Positions 6,877-8,344 of a stretch of 8,344 nucleotides of DNA are shown piece by piece (the first letter of the stretch is position 1; each line of letters opens with the position of its first letter). Made by a program: the position numbers and the translations under genes. Under the pieces are notes generated by a model. That model did not search any database and was not told where the DNA came from. It saw only the letters and a program-made list of their open reading frames with translations. The DNA lies in NCBI GenBank assembly GCA_048265065.1, contig JBLXCH010000137.1, positions 1 to 8,344 of the forward strand. Direction: 5' to 3'. Source of the stretch: Motiliproteus sp048265065. Its GTDB lineage: Bacteria > Pseudomonadota > Gammaproteobacteria > Pseudomonadales > Balneatricaceae.

Positions 6877-8148
6877 GTGCTTTGGTTATGTGTGATGCTT
6901 CCTTTTAAATCGGCAAAGCTTTATATCTTATTGTTTTCTATGGTTTACATTTTGAATCCGTATACCATATTGGGGCCCCTTGCTCTTACCTTGCTGCCCC
7001 TTGCGATTACGCCTTTCTTGTATCGTTTTAAGTATTTCGAAACGGAGTCGCTTGCTTTTCCAGTTTTGTTAGTTCTGCTCTCTTTGGTTGGTGTTTTTTC
7101 TTCTTATTGGCATGGGATTGGGCAGTTGGTTCATCTGAAAGTCTCGATTTCAGTATTGATATACATATTTTTGGCGTATTCTGTTTTTGTTGTGGCTGTT
7201 AGTCGGGGTTTTTCTTTTTCTGATCTTGTTTACGTTTCTTTAATGGCGGTTTTTCTGAATTCGTTAATAATATTGGTTCAGGTCTCTGTGCCACCATTAC
7301 GTGGATTAGTCGAAAACTTTCTTGTGCCGAGTGGTAATGTCGATTGGACGCAGGGGTTTAGGTATAGAGGCCTAGCTTCTGGTGGTGGTGCAAGTTTGTC
7401 CGTGTTGATTCCGGTATCGCTGGTTTTGGCGTTGCACCTTTATGCTGAGAAATACATTGGGCTGGTTAAGTTAATAACGATATCTTCGGTGTTGGTTCTG
7501 TCTATGTTTTTTATAGGTAGGACGGGCTTTGTGTTGATACCTTTTGTGTTACTGTCCTTTGTTTTCTTTAATATAAGGGAATATTTTATAAAGGTTTTGG
7601 TGATTTTTTCTGTCACGCCTATGCTCTTGTTTATTTTTGGTGACGAAATAAAGAGTTTTATCGTTGGAAGGTACGGGGTTGATTTTTATAATTACAGCTT
7701 TGGTTTTTTTCTAGGCGGGCTGGATGGATTGAAGAGTGAAGGTACCTTTGGTGTTATTTTGGAGTTCTTGAGCGTTATGCCTACGACTCTACCGGAAGTT
7801 TTGATCGGCTATGGTTTCTACGGTGGAAGTGATTTTTACCCTTGGACTGATTCGGGTTATTCGCGGATGTTTTTGTCGGTTGGGTATGTGTTCGGTGTTA
7901 TGTTTTACCTGTCCTTTTTTATGATGTTTAGGAACGTTATTTTCGTTAAGAAGTTTTTGTTTCTCACTATCGGTTTGTTGTTGTTGATTGCCGAGACTAA
8001 AGAACCTCTGCTTTTTTCAGGTTACGCTTCCAGGCTTTATATGATGCTTCTTGTTTTCGCTCTGCTAGAGAAAAATTTTGAGAGATACAAGATGCGGATG
8101 AACAAAAGTGAGTTTTCGACTTCGTCTCACCGATTAAAGGTTTTTTGA
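6877..8148 (+). CDS. wzy: Wzy-type O-antigen/polysaccharide polymerase
   Basis: A 423-residue integral membrane protein with about 11-12 hydrophobic helices by eye and a large hydrophilic loop (about residues 255-330). This is the usual architecture of Wzy, which joins undecaprenyl-PP-linked repeat units at the periplasmic face. Supporting segments are RYRGLASGGGASLS at 162-175 (Arg/Gly-rich loop before a helix), FIGRTGF at 212-218, TDSGYSRMFLSVG at 324-336 (the DSGY-R pattern often seen in polymerases), and KEPLLFSGYASR at 375-386. Sequence conservation in Wzy is very low, so the call rests on topology, length and position beside wzx and wzz. An O-antigen-ligase-like role is the alternative. 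GTG 6877 is the first possible start; GTG 6892 or ATG 6895 (MLPFKSAKLY) are also plausible. The gene is T-rich and low in GC (e.g. 17 of 60 bases G/C at 7561-7620 against 38 of 60 at 1081-1140 in rfbB). Its TGA directly abuts the next ATG. Confidence 0.85.
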   Translation: MLWLCVMLPFKSAKLYILLFSMVYILNPYTILGPLALTLLPLAITPFLYRFKYFETESLAFPVLLVLLSLVGVFSSYWHGIGQLVHLKVSISVLIYIFLAYSVFVVAVSRGFSFSDLVYVSLMAVFLNSLIILVQVSVPPLRGLVENFLVPSGNVDWTQGFRYRGLASGGGASLSVLIPVSLVLALHLYAEKYIGLVKLITISSVLVLSMFFIGRTGFVLIPFVLLSFVFFNIREYFIKVLVIFSVTPMLLFIFGDEIKSFIVGRYGVDFYNYSFGFFLGGLDGLKSEGTFGVILEFLSVMPTTLPEVLIGYGFYGGSDFYPWTDSGYSRMFLSVGYVFGVMFYLSFFMMFRNVIFVKKFLFLTIGLLLLIAETKEPLLFSGYASRLYMMLLVFALLEKNFERYKMRMNKSEFSTSSHRLKVF

Positions 8149-8344
8149 ATGTGTGGGTTTGCAGGTTTTTGGGGTGGAGTTGATCAAGAGTGCCCGTCTA
8201 CAACGAGCTTGTTGCTGGATACGATGGTCCGTTCACTGGACCACCGTGGACCAGATGACCGAGGTGCTTGGTCGGACGAGAGTTTGGGGATTGGTTTAGT
8301 TCATGCTCGCCTGTCCATTGTTGATCTTTCTCCCGCAGGCCACC
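8149..8344 (+). CDS. asnB: Glutamine-hydrolysing asparagine synthase family (AsnB-like), N-terminal part (3' truncated)
   Basis: The first 65 codons of a gene that runs off the window. The protein begins MCGFAGFWGG: Cys2, exposed after Met removal, is the nucleophile of class II glutamine amidotransferases. DHRGPDD at residues 31-37 and HARLSIVDLSPAGH at 52-65 are the conserved glutamine-binding segments of AsnB. The family uses this domain to release ammonia from glutamine, which a C-terminal ATP-dependent synthetase domain (not seen here) uses to form an amide. Full-length members are about 600 residues. ATG 8149 follows the wzy stop with no gap (TGAATG), and AAAGG at 8136-8140 gives a good SD 8 nt upstream. 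In polysaccharide clusters such genes are often thought to amidate uronic acids or similar carboxylated groups, so a sugar-modifying role is likelier here than free asparagine synthesis. That is inference from position. Confidence 0.9.
   Translation, partial: MCGFAGFWGGVDQECPSTTSLLLDTMVRSLDHRGPDDRGAWSDESLGIGLVHARLSIVDLSPAGH

Overview
The window is an internal slice of a surface-polysaccharide (O-antigen or capsule type) biosynthesis locus. All genes are on the + strand and tightly packed, and both ends cut through a gene. The gene set (Wzz-like chain-length regulator, RmlB, RmlA, Wzx, Wzy) points to a Gram-negative bacterium using Wzx/Wzy-dependent assembly. The protein style and moderately GC-rich rfb genes suggest a gammaproteobacterium, perhaps a marine genus such as Marinobacter. 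That genus guess is from general impression only.

Layout. Positions 2-553 hold the C-terminal half of a Wzz-like protein. Positions 603-3718 hold rfbB, rfbA and a VioA-like DegT-family aminotransferase, followed at 3741-4391 by a PglD/VioB-like left-handed beta-helix acetyltransferase. Together these form a nucleotide-sugar module. Glucose-1-phosphate is converted to dTDP-glucose (RfbA), then to dTDP-4-keto-6-deoxyglucose (RfbB), then to a dTDP-4-amino-4,6-dideoxyhexose (VioA-like), and finally to its N-acetyl form (VioB-like), most likely dTDP-Qui4NAc. No rfbC or rfbD follows, which argues against this copy serving L-rhamnose synthesis. Positions 4432-5943 encode the Wzx flippase, 5927-6811 a family 2 glycosyltransferase, and 6877-8148 a very hydrophobic Wzy-type polymerase. 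Positions 8149-8344 hold the first 65 codons of a class II glutamine amidotransferase/asparagine synthase (AsnB family), which may amidate a sugar acid.

Genes overlap or lie within 65 nt of each other, consistent with one operon and translational coupling. Three genes use non-ATG starts (rfbA GTG, wzx TTG, wzy GTG). Two non-coding elements stand out: a 28-nt imperfect palindrome resembling a REP-type element between rfbB and rfbA, and a terminator-like hairpin with a T6 tract between the glycosyltransferase and wzy. Base composition falls markedly from the rfb genes to the glycosyltransferase and wzy genes, as is common when the serotype-specific part of such clusters is exchanged by horizontal transfer. 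No gene-free stretch exceeds 65 nt. I saw no RNA genes, insertion sequence, CRISPR array or origin. The locus is a recognisable type; I see no clearly undescribed system.
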